From Ferrimonas balearica (GTDB lineage: Bacteria > Pseudomonadota > Gammaproteobacteria > Enterobacterales > Shewanellaceae), in NCBI RefSeq assembly GCF_019802055.1, contig NZ_JAHVHW010000011.1:114281-178280 (forward strand): a DNA stretch of 64,000 nt, given 5' to 3'. Both the position numbers and the translations under genes were made by a program. The notes beneath the pieces are model-generated. The model was not told the origin of the DNA, searched no databases, and saw nothing but the letters and a program-made list of their open reading frames with translations. Position 1 is the stretch's first letter, and each line of letters begins with the position of its first letter. Shown here piece after piece: positions 35,450-45,698 of this stretch.

Positions 35450-35660
35450 AACGCCAGCGGCGAGGTGCTGACGTTTTTCTTAGGATGATGATGATGGATC
35501 AGACAGGCAATCGAGGGCGAGTTCGAGGGGATGGACCGCGCTGGGAAAAGCGCGGGCTGCCTGTCTGACCGGGTTCAGACTCTCATACCCTGACCTGTTC
35601 AGGCCAACGCAAAAGACACATCAGTTCAATCGCTTTTTTGAGTCTGAAACGGGGGAACTT
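35450..35660. repeat. Tandem structured repeat, unit D of four
   Basis: Hairpin AACGCCAGC / GCTGACGTT with one mismatch, TAGGATGATGATGATGGATC, an 11-bp closing stem TCAGACAGGCA (35499-35509) with TGCCTGTCTGA (35558-35568), an inner CCGCGC/GCGCGG hairpin, the same 17-mer TTCAGACTCTCATACCC as unit A (35574-35590), a CCTGA/TCAGG hairpin, and CAATCGCTTTTTT. ATG 35494 opens a 24-residue ORF, the same length as in unit B. Confidence 0.7.
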
Positions 35661-35720
35661 TGTCTCCGGTCCTTTTCTACAGAGCTACACTGAGAGAACA
35701 CCGTCAGCGAGGAGCCCGCT

Positions 35721-36293
35721 ATGAAGCGCATTGAAGCGGCGCTGCTCCCTATCGACGACCCGGTGCTTCCGGAAGGTCGCAAAGAGCTGCGCATCGTGAC
35801 TCCCGGGCAGCTAAGGATGGTGGCCGAATCACTCAAGGAGAGAGCCCATCTCGCGGTTTGCATGAGCCGGGAGGGGGGAAAAATGCCCTGTTACCCCATC
35901 GCGACCCTGGTTGAGGTGGTGGATTTCTTTCAACTGGATGATGACGCTCTGTCGATCGTGGTGGAGGGTCGTCAGCGCATTCGGGTGTTGGATACCTGGG
36001 CCGCCGCCGATGGCGTGTGGATGGGTGAAGCCCTGAAGATGAGCAACTGGCCGTCCCAGCCATTGGACAACCACTTTCTGGTTCTGGGCGAAGCGCTGCG
36101 TCGCCTTTATGAAGCCCAGCCGGAGCTGGGCCACCTGTACCGTGAGCCGCATCTGGATGACGCCTGTTGGGTCAGCCAGCGCTGGCTTGAAGTGCTGCCC
36201 CTGGTTGAGCAGGAGAAGCAGCGGCTGATGGGACAGCCGGACTGCGGGAAAACCATGCAGTACGTCCTATCGCTGATCCTGTCCCATCAATAG
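35721..36293 (+). CDS. LON substrate-binding-domain protein
   Basis: A 190-residue protein equivalent to the N-terminal substrate-binding domain of Lon, without ATPase or protease parts. Seen: LPIDDPVLPEGRKELRIVTP at the start, then GKMPCYPIATLVEVVDFFQLDDDALSIVVEGRQRIRV. Such free-standing domains are common and mostly of unknown role; they may bind unfolded segments or modulate Lon. AGGAGCCC precedes ATG 35721. It lies directly downstream of the four-unit array, so it could be the gene the array serves. Confidence 0.85.
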   Translation: MKRIEAALLPIDDPVLPEGRKELRIVTPGQLRMVAESLKERAHLAVCMSREGGKMPCYPIATLVEVVDFFQLDDDALSIVVEGRQRIRVLDTWAAADGVWMGEALKMSNWPSQPLDNHFLVLGEALRRLYEAQPELGHLYREPHLDDACWVSQRWLEVLPLVEQEKQRLMGQPDCGKTMQYVLSLILSHQ

Positions 36294-36316
36294 CCCGCCG
36301 CTCAGGCGGGCTTTTT
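36292..36316 (+). terminator. Intrinsic terminator of the LON-domain gene
   Basis: GCCCGCC-GCTCA-GGCGGGC stem with a T5 run right at the stop codon. The stem runs into the 3' end of the convergent antiporter gene. Confidence 0.8.
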
Positions 36317-37882
36317 CATTAACTCCACCACCTGCTCTGCCACACCGTTACCGGCGGCTTCGTAGATGTTGTACACCGAGTGGACGCCCATATCGCGCAG
36401 TGCCTCTGCCTCGTCCGGCCAGCGGGAGATGGCGGCAACCTGCCCCGGGAATTCGATGCGTGACAGCTGCTCAGCGGTGAACAGGTTACCGTGGTGAGCC
36501 GGCATCGCCAGGATCACCAGTTCCACCGAGTCGGAGTGTTCCAGTTTGTCCCAGAAGTCAGTATCGGTGGCGTCTCCCATAACAACGCGACGGCCAAAGC
36601 GCGCATGGTGATCGACGATGTCCTGCTTATGGTCGATGCCGAGCAGGGTATCGCCAAAGTGCTGGCGAAGCTCATCGTATGCACCAGATCCAATCCGCCC
36701 CATACCGAAGATCAGCACCTTGGGTTCACCCAAACGAATCGGGCGATCTTCAGGATGCAGCGGGTGTCGCTCCAGCCTCAGCAGACGCTCCCGCAGGTGC
36801 ATATAGATGGCCTGACCGTGGGTGGAGAGGGGAGCGGCCAGAACAAAGCTGAAGGCCACCAGCAGTGCCACCACTCTCAGCCAACTGGGGTCCATGCTGC
36901 CAGCGGCGATGGCGGCGGTCAGAACAATCAGACCAAACTCACTGAAGTTGCCCAGTGACAGACTGGCCATCATGGCGCTGCGCAGGCGCAGACGGAAGCG
37001 GGTGAGCAGCAGCAGGAACAGGCTGAGCTTAATCGGCAGCAGCAACATCAGAGCGAGCGCGGTCAGGATTTCTGCGCCGCTGGGCAGTCCCTGTTGGCCG
37101 ATGGTCAGGAAGAACGCCACCAGGAACAGCTCTTTAAACAGGAACAGGGACTTGGACAGCTCAGAAGCTTTGTTGTGACCAGCCAGCAGGAGCCCAAGCA
37201 CCAGGGCACCAAGGTCAGGCTTCAACCCCACCGCTTCAAACAATGCTGCGCCGGGTACCAGCGCCATGGCCAGGCCAAACAGCACCAGCACTTCACCGTG
37301 CCCCACCCGATCCAGCAGACGGTATAACAGCGGACGCAGCAGGGGCAGGCCGAGCAGCAGAAGCGCCCAGGGCGAGGGCAGTGCTCCTTTGCTGATGGTC
37401 AGGTACAGCACCGCAAACAGATCCTGCATGATCAGAATGCCAATGGCGGTGCGGCCATAGAGGGACTGAGTTTCACCCCTTTCCTCCAGCATCTTGATGG
37501 CAAATACCGTGCTGGAGAATCCCAGTGCAAAGGCCAGAAGCACCGCCTGATTGACGCTCAACTCGCCAAACAGGGCGATGCCCATGACGCCAAACAGCTT
37601 GATGGCGGAGGTGGTGATCACCATGGTCAGCAACAGGTGAACCGTGGCGCCTCCCCAGATCTCCGCTCGGGCTAATCCCCGCAGATCCAGTTTCAGGCCG
37701 ATGGCAAAGAGCAGCAGAAGTACGCCGAGATCGGCGATGGGTTGCAGAAAGGGGAGGGCATCAATGCCAGCGCCATAGAGCGCAAAGCCAGCGGCAAGGT
37801 AGCCGATAAGCGGCGGGAAACCCAATCCGGTCACCAGCAGAGCCAGCAACAGAGGAAACAGCAGAAGGGAGGGATCCAGCAT
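36302..37882 (-). CDS. KefB-type CPA2 cation/proton antiporter with RCK domain
   Basis: A 526-residue inner-membrane antiporter. About twelve helices fill the first 370 residues, with the CPA2 hallmarks ALGFSSTVFAIKMLEERGE and GLKPDLGALVLGLLLAGH. A Rossmann RCK_N domain follows (KVLIFGMGRIGSGAYDELRQHFGDTLLGID), which senses nucleotides or redox ligands. Probably exchanges K+ for H+. It resembles YbaL and KefB/C in layout but lacks a diagnostic feature to pick one. Single gene. Confidence 0.85.
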   Translation of the reverse strand: MLDPSLLLFPLLLALLVTGLGFPPLIGYLAAGFALYGAGIDALPFLQPIADLGVLLLLFAIGLKLDLRGLARAEIWGGATVHLLLTMVITTSAIKLFGVMGIALFGELSVNQAVLLAFALGFSSTVFAIKMLEERGETQSLYGRTAIGILIMQDLFAVLYLTISKGALPSPWALLLLGLPLLRPLLYRLLDRVGHGEVLVLFGLAMALVPGAALFEAVGLKPDLGALVLGLLLAGHNKASELSKSLFLFKELFLVAFFLTIGQQGLPSGAEILTALALMLLLPIKLSLFLLLLTRFRLRLRSAMMASLSLGNFSEFGLIVLTAAIAAGSMDPSWLRVVALLVAFSFVLAAPLSTHGQAIYMHLRERLLRLERHPLHPEDRPIRLGEPKVLIFGMGRIGSGAYDELRQHFGDTLLGIDHKQDIVDHHARFGRRVVMGDATDTDFWDKLEHSDSVELVILAMPAHHGNLFTAEQLSRIEFPGQVAAISRWPDEAEALRDMGVHSVYNIYEAAGNGVAEQVVELMKKPA

Positions 37883-38027
37883 TCCTTCGGTCCTTGTAAG
37901 GGGGCGGGTTATAGAGGTCTTAATTTACATAATTTTAATAGGGTCAGATCCTTGAATGCCAATGTATTTTAAGGCAGGGAGCTCGTGTTGATCACAAAAC
38001 GCTCCTATAGACGGGAGGGTATTGGCC

Positions 38028-38399
38028 TCAGGAGCGAGGGTTTAACGTCTGTCGATGAGGGGCGGGTCGTCCCTTTTTATCCAGGTTGACGAACACCATG
38101 GCGTCTACGGTGACCAGTATCGCCAGGCTCTGTTTATTGCGCACTTCGCATCGAATGGTCACGGTGGTGCGACTGGCGTGGGTCAGGGCAAGGCCGAACT
38201 CAATCACCTCGCCCTGCTGCCCGGGCCGATGGAAGGTCACCTCCCGGATCTGCCGCGTCACCAGTCGCTCACTGCCCATCTGGCAAGCAGCGAATATCCC
38301 CGCTTCCTCATCCAGCCAACTCAGCAGACGGCCACCAAACAGGCTCTGGCCCGGGTTCAGATCTTCGGGTTTGATGACGCGTCGACTGTAGTACTTCAT
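38028..38399 (-). CDS. Acyl-CoA thioesterase, hotdog fold (YciA/BACH type)
   Basis: A 123-residue cytosolic protein. The hotdog pattern NPGQSLFGGRLLSWLDEEAGIFA near residue 14 contains the conserved Asp of the YciA/BACH acyl-CoA thioesterases, and VTIRCEVRNKQSLAILVTVDAMVFVNLD forms the central strand region. It hydrolyses acyl-CoA to free acid and CoA; chain preference is unknown. ATG 38399 with GGAGGTG upstream is chosen over a 46-residue upstream extension. Single gene. Confidence 0.8.
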   Translation of the reverse strand: MKYYSRRVIKPEDLNPGQSLFGGRLLSWLDEEAGIFAACQMGSERLVTRQIREVTFHRPGQQGEVIEFGLALTHASRTTVTIRCEVRNKQSLAILVTVDAMVFVNLDKKGRPAPHRQTLNPRS

Positions 38400-38515
38400 C
38401 CGGCACCTCCGAGGAGAGTCCAGCCAGAACCGTGCCAATGGGTAACAGATTGAATTGTGGGAAGGAGGGGAAAGCGGTTGAGGCGCCACTGCCCCAACAG
38501 AGGGCAATGTTGCCC

Positions 38516-38548
38516 AAAAACAGCACCGCCCGGACAAGCCGGGCGGTG
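38516..38548 (-). terminator. Intrinsic terminator of dsbD
   Basis: CCGCCCGG / CCGGGCGG stem with a T5 run on the minus strand, just past the dsbD stop. Confidence 0.85.
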
Positions 38549-38555
38549 GAGAGGA

Positions 38556-40325
38556 TTACTGAGCCAGCACCTGATCCAAGTGGTTGGCGAAGGGACGAGG
38601 GCCCATAAATCCGGTGACGCGGAGTTGGCTGAGCTCCTCCCCTTGCGGAGTAAAGAACAGCAGGGTGGGCAGGCCCAGCACCTGGTACGCTTCAAGCAGT
38701 TCAATGTCCAGCTTGTCGTTGGCAGTCACATCGGCCTGCAGCAGCACCATCTTATCGGTACGGGCGGTCACTTCCGGTTGAGGGAAGGTCTTGTGCTCGA
38801 ACTCCTTACAGGCGACACACCAGTCGGCATAGAGGTCCAGCATCACGGTTTTGCCTTCGGCACCGGCTTTGGCCACTTCCCGCTCCAGATCTTCCAGCGT
38901 CTTCACCTTAATGAACTGCACCGAGTGCTGAGCACTGGCCAGGGTTTCACCACGGTTCATCACGGCGTGGAAGCCATAGGAAACGCTGGCGAACAGACCC
39001 AGCACAATCACCACGTTGCGGACGGTCTGCATCCAGGTGAACGTCGTCTTCTTGTTCTGATGCAGCAGGTAACCGGCCAGAGCAACACCCCAAACGGCCC
39101 AGATCACGTCCATCACGGTGCCGGGCCAGAGTCGATCCAGCATCATGATGGAGACCGCGATCAGCAGGAAGCCGAACACGTGCTTGATGGTTTCCATCCA
39201 GGCGCCAGCGCGGGGCAGCAGCTTACCGCCGGAGGTCCCGAGGAGAAGCAGCGGCAGGCCCATACCCATGGAGAGGGCATACAGGGCCAGACCACCCAGC
39301 ATCAGGTCGCCACTCTGGGCAACGTAGATCAGGGCGCCTGAGAGCGGGGCGGTGGTGCAAGGCGATGCCACCAGACCGGAGATCAGACCCATCACGAAGA
39401 CGCCGACAAAGGAGCCGCCCTTCTGCTGGTTCTGCGCATTGGTCAATTTGCCCTGCAGGCTGGAGGGCAGTTGCAGGTTATAGAGGCCAAACATCGACAG
39501 AGAGAGCACCGCAAACAGGGTTGCCAGACCGATCAGTACGGTGGGGCTTTGCAGTGCAGCCTGATACTTCATGCCAGCGGAGGCGACCACCAGACCCAAC
39601 AGGGAGTAAGTCAGTGCCATCCCCTGGACATAGGTCATGGAGAGGGCGAACGCCTTACCGGTGGAGAGCTTCTTGCCCTGACCCGCGATGATGCCGGTCA
39701 GGATGGGATACATGGGGAACACACAGGGTGTGAACGCCAGCAGGATGCCAAGGCCGAAGAAGGTCAGCAGCGGCAGCAGCAAGCCGTCACCGGCGAGCAT
39801 GGCGGCCAGGCCATCCTGTTGGGTTTGCGGCGTCATCGGGGCACCGGTGGCACCGGCCAGCACGCCGTCATTGGGCGCGACGGCACTCAGATACACGGTC
39901 TGCTTGGTGGGCGGGTAACACAGCACCTTATCCAGACAACCCTGGTAGGTGACGGTGACCGCCGCATCCCCTTCCGCATTCAGCACCGGAATGGTCAGGG
40001 TGACGTTGTCGAAGTAGACCGGCTGGTCGCCGAAGAACTCATCGTAGTGGTTGACCGGAGCGGGGTACTGGATCGGACCCAGCTCGGCACTGCCCTCCAC
40101 CTCGACACTGAGAACAAACTTCTCCTGATAGAGATAGTACTGATCGCCAGCCATCTCCCAGGTCAGTTGCAGGGCGTTATCCTGCTGGCGGAAGTCAAAC
40201 AGGTAGGCCTGATCCACCGGCAGTACCTTCGGCTCCTGCTTGAGGAAGGAGAAGTTGGCAAAGGCGCTCAGGCTCAACAGGCCCAGAAGCGGTAGAAGCA
40301 GTAGTCTAGTCAGAGTCTTGGTCAT
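38556..40325 (-). CDS. dsbD: Thiol:disulfide interchange protein DsbD
   Basis: A 589-residue inner-membrane reductase that carries electrons from cytoplasmic thioredoxin to periplasmic DsbC, DsbG and cytochrome c maturation. Signal peptide, then the N-terminal alpha domain (CLDKVLCYPPTK), eight membrane helices with Cys in CVFPMYPIL and PCTTAPLSG, and a C-terminal thioredoxin domain with CVAC in DWCVACKEFE near residue 500. Complete by length. Its start overlaps the cutA stop (ATGA), so they form a cutA-dsbD operon. Useful here for the multihaem cytochromes. Confidence 0.95.
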   Translation of the reverse strand: MTKTLTRLLLLPLLGLLSLSAFANFSFLKQEPKVLPVDQAYLFDFRQQDNALQLTWEMAGDQYYLYQEKFVLSVEVEGSAELGPIQYPAPVNHYDEFFGDQPVYFDNVTLTIPVLNAEGDAAVTVTYQGCLDKVLCYPPTKQTVYLSAVAPNDGVLAGATGAPMTPQTQQDGLAAMLAGDGLLLPLLTFFGLGILLAFTPCVFPMYPILTGIIAGQGKKLSTGKAFALSMTYVQGMALTYSLLGLVVASAGMKYQAALQSPTVLIGLATLFAVLSLSMFGLYNLQLPSSLQGKLTNAQNQQKGGSFVGVFVMGLISGLVASPCTTAPLSGALIYVAQSGDLMLGGLALYALSMGMGLPLLLLGTSGGKLLPRAGAWMETIKHVFGFLLIAVSIMMLDRLWPGTVMDVIWAVWGVALAGYLLHQNKKTTFTWMQTVRNVVIVLGLFASVSYGFHAVMNRGETLASAQHSVQFIKVKTLEDLEREVAKAGAEGKTVMLDLYADWCVACKEFEHKTFPQPEVTARTDKMVLLQADVTANDKLDIELLEAYQVLGLPTLLFFTPQGEELSQLRVTGFMGPRPFANHLDQVLAQ

Positions 40326-40666
40326 GGCTGGCAGTGTTGGTTAATCCATTCCAGATAGGGACGATGGCCCCATTCAACGGGCAGCGCCAGCATCTCCGGC
40401 ACCTCATAAGGATGGTGTTCCTTAATGCAGGCTTCCAGCGCTGGCAGGCAGTCTGCCCGGGTTTTCAGCACAAGCTGAACCTCGCTGTCCCGGCACAGTT
40501 CTCCCTGCCACTGGTAGAGCGAGGTGATGCCGGGTAACAGGTTAACGCAGGCGACCAGATTCTGGCTCAACAGCCGCTCTGCCAGCTGCTCAGCGCTGGC
40601 GTTGTCCGGGCAGGTGCAGAGCACCACGCAAGCGGACCCGGTGTGGGCAGATTGGTCTGAAGGCAC
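40322..40666 (-). CDS. cutA: Divalent-cation tolerance protein CutA
   Basis: A 114-residue trimeric cytosolic protein of the CutA1 family, linked to copper tolerance but of unclear biochemical role. Seen: VVLCTCPDNASAEQLAERLLSQNLVACVNLLPGITSLYQWQGEL, then HPYEVPEMLALPVEWG, the family signature. cutA just before dsbD is the common gammaproteobacterial order. Divergent from fxsA. Confidence 0.93.
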   Translation of the reverse strand: MPSDQSAHTGSACVVLCTCPDNASAEQLAERLLSQNLVACVNLLPGITSLYQWQGELCRDSEVQLVLKTRADCLPALEACIKEHHPYEVPEMLALPVEWGHRPYLEWINQHCQP

Positions 40667-40821
40667 CGCGTTACCTATCGATGGCTAGGGTTGGCTGCTT
40701 ACTGTACGTGACTTTGAGAGTCGGCGCACAGGCTTATGTAACAGGACATGATCCCGGCTTGAAAACAGACCGCATCTCCCCCATTAGAGTTTCAGAACTG
40801 ACCCAAAAATGTGAGGCCTGT

Positions 40822-41328
40822 GTGCTCTTTTACCTGTTTTTGCTCTTTGCTGTGATGCCCATCGTCGAGATCTATGTGTTGATCCAGGTGGGCAACGCCT
40901 TTGGCGCGCTGACCACCATCGGCCTGGTGTTGTTGACCGCCGCTCTGGGGGCATCGCTGGTGCGCAGTCAGGGGCTCAGTACCCTGATGTCGGTGCAGAC
41001 CCGCCTGAATCAGGGGGAGATCCCCGGCCAGCAGATTGTGGAAGGGATGCTGCTGGCGGTGGCGGGTGTCCTGCTGGTGACGCCGGGTTTTGTTACTGAC
41101 TTTATCGGCCTGCTGATTCTGACTCCGGCCACCCGGGCACCGATTGCCGCCGCGCTGCTGAAGCGGATGCAGCTGAAAGTGGTGCAGGGGCAGGGTTTCT
41201 CAGCAGGCTTTGGTGGCGACTTCCAGAATCCGCAGGGCCCGTTTGGGGGGACACAACAGGGTCCCTTCCGTCAGGGTGGCCAGGATGACGGTCGTACCAT
41301 CGATGGCGACTTTGAGCGTAAAGAGTGA
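40822..41328 (+). CDS. fxsA: FxsA-family membrane protein
   Basis: A 168-residue inner-membrane protein of the FxsA family (named for suppressing F exclusion of phage T7). Four hydrophobic helices, with VMPIVEIYVLIQVG and the conserved LLVTPGFVTDFIGLLILTPATR, then a Gly/Gln/Phe-rich soluble tail. The start is the GTG at 40822, with GAGG five bases upstream; the 47-residue in-frame extension upstream is not protein-like. Commonly found close to groESL, as here. Confidence 0.85.
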   Translation: MLFYLFLLFAVMPIVEIYVLIQVGNAFGALTTIGLVLLTAALGASLVRSQGLSTLMSVQTRLNQGEIPGQQIVEGMLLAVAGVLLVTPGFVTDFIGLLILTPATRAPIAAALLKRMQLKVVQGQGFSAGFGGDFQNPQGPFGGTQQGPFRQGGQDDGRTIDGDFERKE

Positions 41329-41353
41329 CGGACGCCGGGCCGCAACAGACAGC

Positions 41354-41380
41354 AAGGGGACGCGTTGGCGTCCCCTTTTT
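41354..41380 (+). terminator. Intrinsic terminator of fxsA
   Basis: GGGGACGC / GCGTCCCC stem with a T5 run, 25 bp after the fxsA stop. Confidence 0.85.
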
Positions 41381-41384
41381 CGAT

Positions 41385-42731
41385 TCAGCGTACCAGTGGC
41401 GCCAGCGAAGGCTCCGTCAATTGGCGGGCCAGCATATAGCAGGCGGCCCCCATCAACAGATTGGCCAGCGGAATGGCGAGGATGATCCCCTCCACACCAA
41501 ACCACTGACTGCCGAGCCAGGCGGCGGGCAGAAGCAGCAGTCCAAGGCGGGAGAGGTTGAGGCCAAGGGCGCTCATGGGGCGATGGTAGGCGTTCAGCGA
41601 CATCGCCAGCAGAATCACTACCCCCAGCGCGCCATAGGCGGCAGGTACCCAGCGCAGATACAGAGTCAGGTAGTGCACCACGGTGGCGTCGGTGCTGAAC
41701 ACCCCAGCGATATGGGGGGCCAGGGGCCACAGCAGCAGATAGATACCCAACTGGGCCACCAGCACCACATGCAGACTGCCCATCAGCGCCCGGGCGGCGC
41801 GCTCGGTTTGGCCCGCCCCCAGGTTTTGGGCAATAAAGGGGGTGAGTGCGCCACACAGCGCCGTCACCAGGATCAGCAGCAGGGATTCGATTCGGGTACC
41901 GGCACCGAAAGCCGCGACCGCGTGGGTATCCATCCGCGCCAGCATGGCGATCAGCACCGCATTGGCCAGCGGGTTCAGCAGGTTGGAGAGGGTGGCTGGA
42001 CGTGCAATGTGCAGCATCATGCGCCAGTGTCCGCGCAGGCGATCCAGATTGATTCGGGTCAGCAGGTGGTGGCGGGCGGTCAGCATATACAGCGCCACCA
42101 CAAAGGTGAGGATCCAGGAGAGGACCGTCGCGATGGCTGCCCCCTGCATCTCCAGCCGGGGGAAGGGGCCAATGCCAAAGATCAGCAGCGGATCCAGCAC
42201 CGCATTCACCAGCGCGGCGACGGCGGTGACCAGCGCCGGGGTAAAGGTGTTGCCCGTTGCCCGTAACGCCTGGTTACCCACCATCGGCAGCACCAGGAAG
42301 CCGACGCCCAGGTACCAGATCAACATGTAGTCGTGCACCAGCGCCAGCAGGGCATCATCGGCGCCCAAAAGCCGGAACAGGGGATCAATGGTGAGGGCGC
42401 CGCCAAGGGCAAACAGGGTGACGACCACAATGGTCAGCAGCAGACCGTGACTGACAAATTGGCGCCCCTGAGCCCGGTCTCCCTCTCCCAGCAGGCGTCC
42501 AAGTTGGGCGCTCATGGCGGCACCCAGGCCGAGGGCCACCGAGGAGACCACCAGGGTCACGGGGAAGGTCAGACTCAATGCGGCCAGAGGCTTAGCGCCA
42601 AGACGGCTGATAAAGAAAGTGTCAGTCAGGTGGTAGAGCAGGAGGCTCAGCACGGCAAACAGGTTCGGCAGAGCCAGCCGGGATAGGGTTCCGGCGATGG
42701 ATCCGCTGAGCAAGTCGTGCTCTCGATGCAT
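41385..42731 (-). CDS. MATE-family efflux pump
   Basis: A 448-residue inner-membrane transporter with about twelve helices arranged as two homologous halves. The MATE signatures are PNLFAVLSLLLYHLTDTFFISRLG in the first half and PATLSNLLNPLANAVLIAMLARM in the second. It should export organic cations or drugs in exchange for Na+ or H+. No regulator is adjacent. It lies between fxsA and groES on the opposite strand, so the usual fxsA-groESL neighbourhood is interrupted by an insertion. Confidence 0.88.
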   Translation of the reverse strand: MHREHDLLSGSIAGTLSRLALPNLFAVLSLLLYHLTDTFFISRLGAKPLAALSLTFPVTLVVSSVALGLGAAMSAQLGRLLGEGDRAQGRQFVSHGLLLTIVVVTLFALGGALTIDPLFRLLGADDALLALVHDYMLIWYLGVGFLVLPMVGNQALRATGNTFTPALVTAVAALVNAVLDPLLIFGIGPFPRLEMQGAAIATVLSWILTFVVALYMLTARHHLLTRINLDRLRGHWRMMLHIARPATLSNLLNPLANAVLIAMLARMDTHAVAAFGAGTRIESLLLILVTALCGALTPFIAQNLGAGQTERAARALMGSLHVVLVAQLGIYLLLWPLAPHIAGVFSTDATVVHYLTLYLRWVPAAYGALGVVILLAMSLNAYHRPMSALGLNLSRLGLLLLPAAWLGSQWFGVEGIILAIPLANLLMGAACYMLARQLTEPSLAPLVR

Positions 42732-42836
42732 CCTGACTCCTGTTCAAATACTGACGACAACTGCCAGGTTACGGCAAGGCGGGCATGGTAACAGTGGCCA
42801 ATGCCCCACCCAAGAAAAAAAATTTGCTCCCGCCCC

Positions 42837-42865
42837 CTTGTATTGGGTTTGAGGCTGCCCCATAT
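42837..42865 (+). promoter_or_regulatory. Sigma-32 heat-shock promoter of groES-groEL
   Basis: CTTGTAT (42837-42843) and CCCCATAT (42858-42865) with a 14-bp spacer fit the sigma-32 consensus CTTGAAA-N11..16-CCCCATNT. It lies 78 bp before the groES start codon. Confidence 0.85.
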
Positions 42866-42942
42866 AGAGGAGCAACTGCAGCGTGTCTGCGTCTTTCTAC
42901 TTGAATTAATCAACACGGAAACGTTTTGAGGAGAAATCAAAG

Positions 42943-43233
42943 ATGAACATCCGTCCGTTGCATGATCGTGTAATCGTTAAGCGCATTGAGGTGGAAACCA
43001 CCTCCGCCGGTGGCATCGTCCTGACTGGCAGCGCCGCAGAGAAATCCACCCGTGGTGAGGTGCTGGCCGTGGGCAATGGTCGCATTCTGGAAAACGGTGA
43101 AGTGAAAGCCCTGGACGTGAAGATCGGCGATACCGTGATCTTCAACGAAGGCTACGGCGTGAAGACTGAGAAAGTGGACGGTCAGGAAGTGCTGATCATG
43201 TCCGAGTCCGACATCCTGGCGATCGTCGAATAA
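42943..43233 (+). CDS. groES: Co-chaperonin GroES
   Basis: A 96-residue lid of the GroEL folding chamber. [16 protein letters not shown] and the mobile loop [23 protein letters not shown] are standard. TGAGGAGAAATC gives a strong ribosome site. First gene of the groESL operon under a heat-shock promoter. Confidence 0.98.
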   Translation: MNIRPLHDRVIVKRIEVETTSAGGIVLTGSAAEKSTRGEVLAVGNGRILENGEVKALDVKIGDTVIFNEGYGVKTEKVDGQEVLIMSESDILAIVE

Positions 43234-43256
43234 GTTCAATCGATTTCGAAGCTTAG

Positions 43257-44909
<1,653 letters not shown>

Positions 44910-44932
44910 TCTGCCGGCTGCCAGCCAACCGC

Positions 44933-44962
44933 AAAAAACGGGCACTTCGGTGCCCGTTTTTT
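44933..44962 (+). terminator. Intrinsic terminator of groESL
   Basis: ACGGGCAC-TTCG-GTGCCCGT stem with A6 and T6 runs. Confidence 0.9.
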
Positions 44963-45103
44963 ATTGTACTGCCAAATGGACTGGACCCTTGTCTGAACCG
45001 ATTTTGAATCGGCCGCTTTTTGTACCATGATTTTTTGAATCTTTTTTGCTCTACTGCTTCTAAGTCAATGAATGCACACCACTGTGCCGTGAGGAGTTGG
45101 CAA

Positions 45104-45625
45104 ATGAGAAGAATGATTTGGCTCGCAATCGCGTTGTTTACGGGTTCCGCGATGGCGGAGGACGCCCCGAAGTGGCCTACCCAGGATGGCGATGTCACGG
45201 TGATCTGGCAGGAGCCTGATAACTATCGTGATGTAAAGGCGGGCTCTGGCGTGCAGTCTCGTTACCAGAATCATGTGTTCGCCACTTTAGGCAAGCATCT
45301 GCAGAAGTCGATTGAACCGCTCCTGGCTGAAGGGGAAACCATCACCATTACGGTAACGGATCTGGACCTGGCCGGGGACGTCCGCCCCTCCTTTGGCGCC
45401 ACGCCAAATGATATTCGCATCGTGAAGAGCGTGTACCCGCCCCGCATTGAGTTCAGTTATGAAGTGAAGGCGGCGGATGGCAGCGTGAAGGTTGTCGGAG
45501 AGGAGAAGATTGCGGATCTGGGCTTTGATACCCGCTCCACCACCCGCTACCGCAACGACACATTGCGTTATGAGATGCGGATGCTGGATGACTGGGTTGA
45601 CCGGACGCTGAAGCCCCAGCTTTAA
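45104..45625 (+). CDS. DUF3016 exported protein
   Basis: A 173-residue protein with signal peptide (MRRMIWLAIALFTGSAMAED) and a DUF3016-type body: VTVIWQEPDNYRDVKAG, then TITVTDLDLAGDVRP and a C-terminal YRNDTLRYEMRMLDDWV. Probably periplasmic; function unknown. GAGGAG at 45091-45096 supports ATG 45104 over an in-frame ATG at 45020. Single gene with a bidirectional terminator after it. Confidence 0.82.
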   Translation: MRRMIWLAIALFTGSAMAEDAPKWPTQDGDVTVIWQEPDNYRDVKAGSGVQSRYQNHVFATLGKHLQKSIEPLLAEGETITITVTDLDLAGDVRPSFGATPNDIRIVKSVYPPRIEFSYEVKAADGSVKVVGEEKIADLGFDTRSTTRYRNDTLRYEMRMLDDWVDRTLKPQL

Positions 45626-45637
45626 GATTGCGCCAAC

Positions 45638-45667
45638 AAAAAAGCCGCTGAAAAGCGGCTTTTTTTA
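45638..45667. terminator. Bidirectional terminator
   Basis: AAGCCGCT-GAAA-AGCGGCTT with A and T runs, between the DUF3016 gene and the convergent small helical gene. Confidence 0.88.
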
Positions 45668-45698
45668 CGTTGTTACCCTTTTACCTGCTGACGCAACT

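Noticed and set aside
35147..35488. A 113-codon ORF across repeat units C and D
   Set aside because: It reads through two hairpins and the repeat boundary, and its frame and content are not shared with the other units. It looks like chance opening in repeat DNA.
34771..35660. Integron attC sites or a CRISPR array
   Set aside because: Units are about 226 bp with internal structure, not short repeats with spacers. No integrase, no cas genes and no GTTRRRY core sites in the right places were seen.
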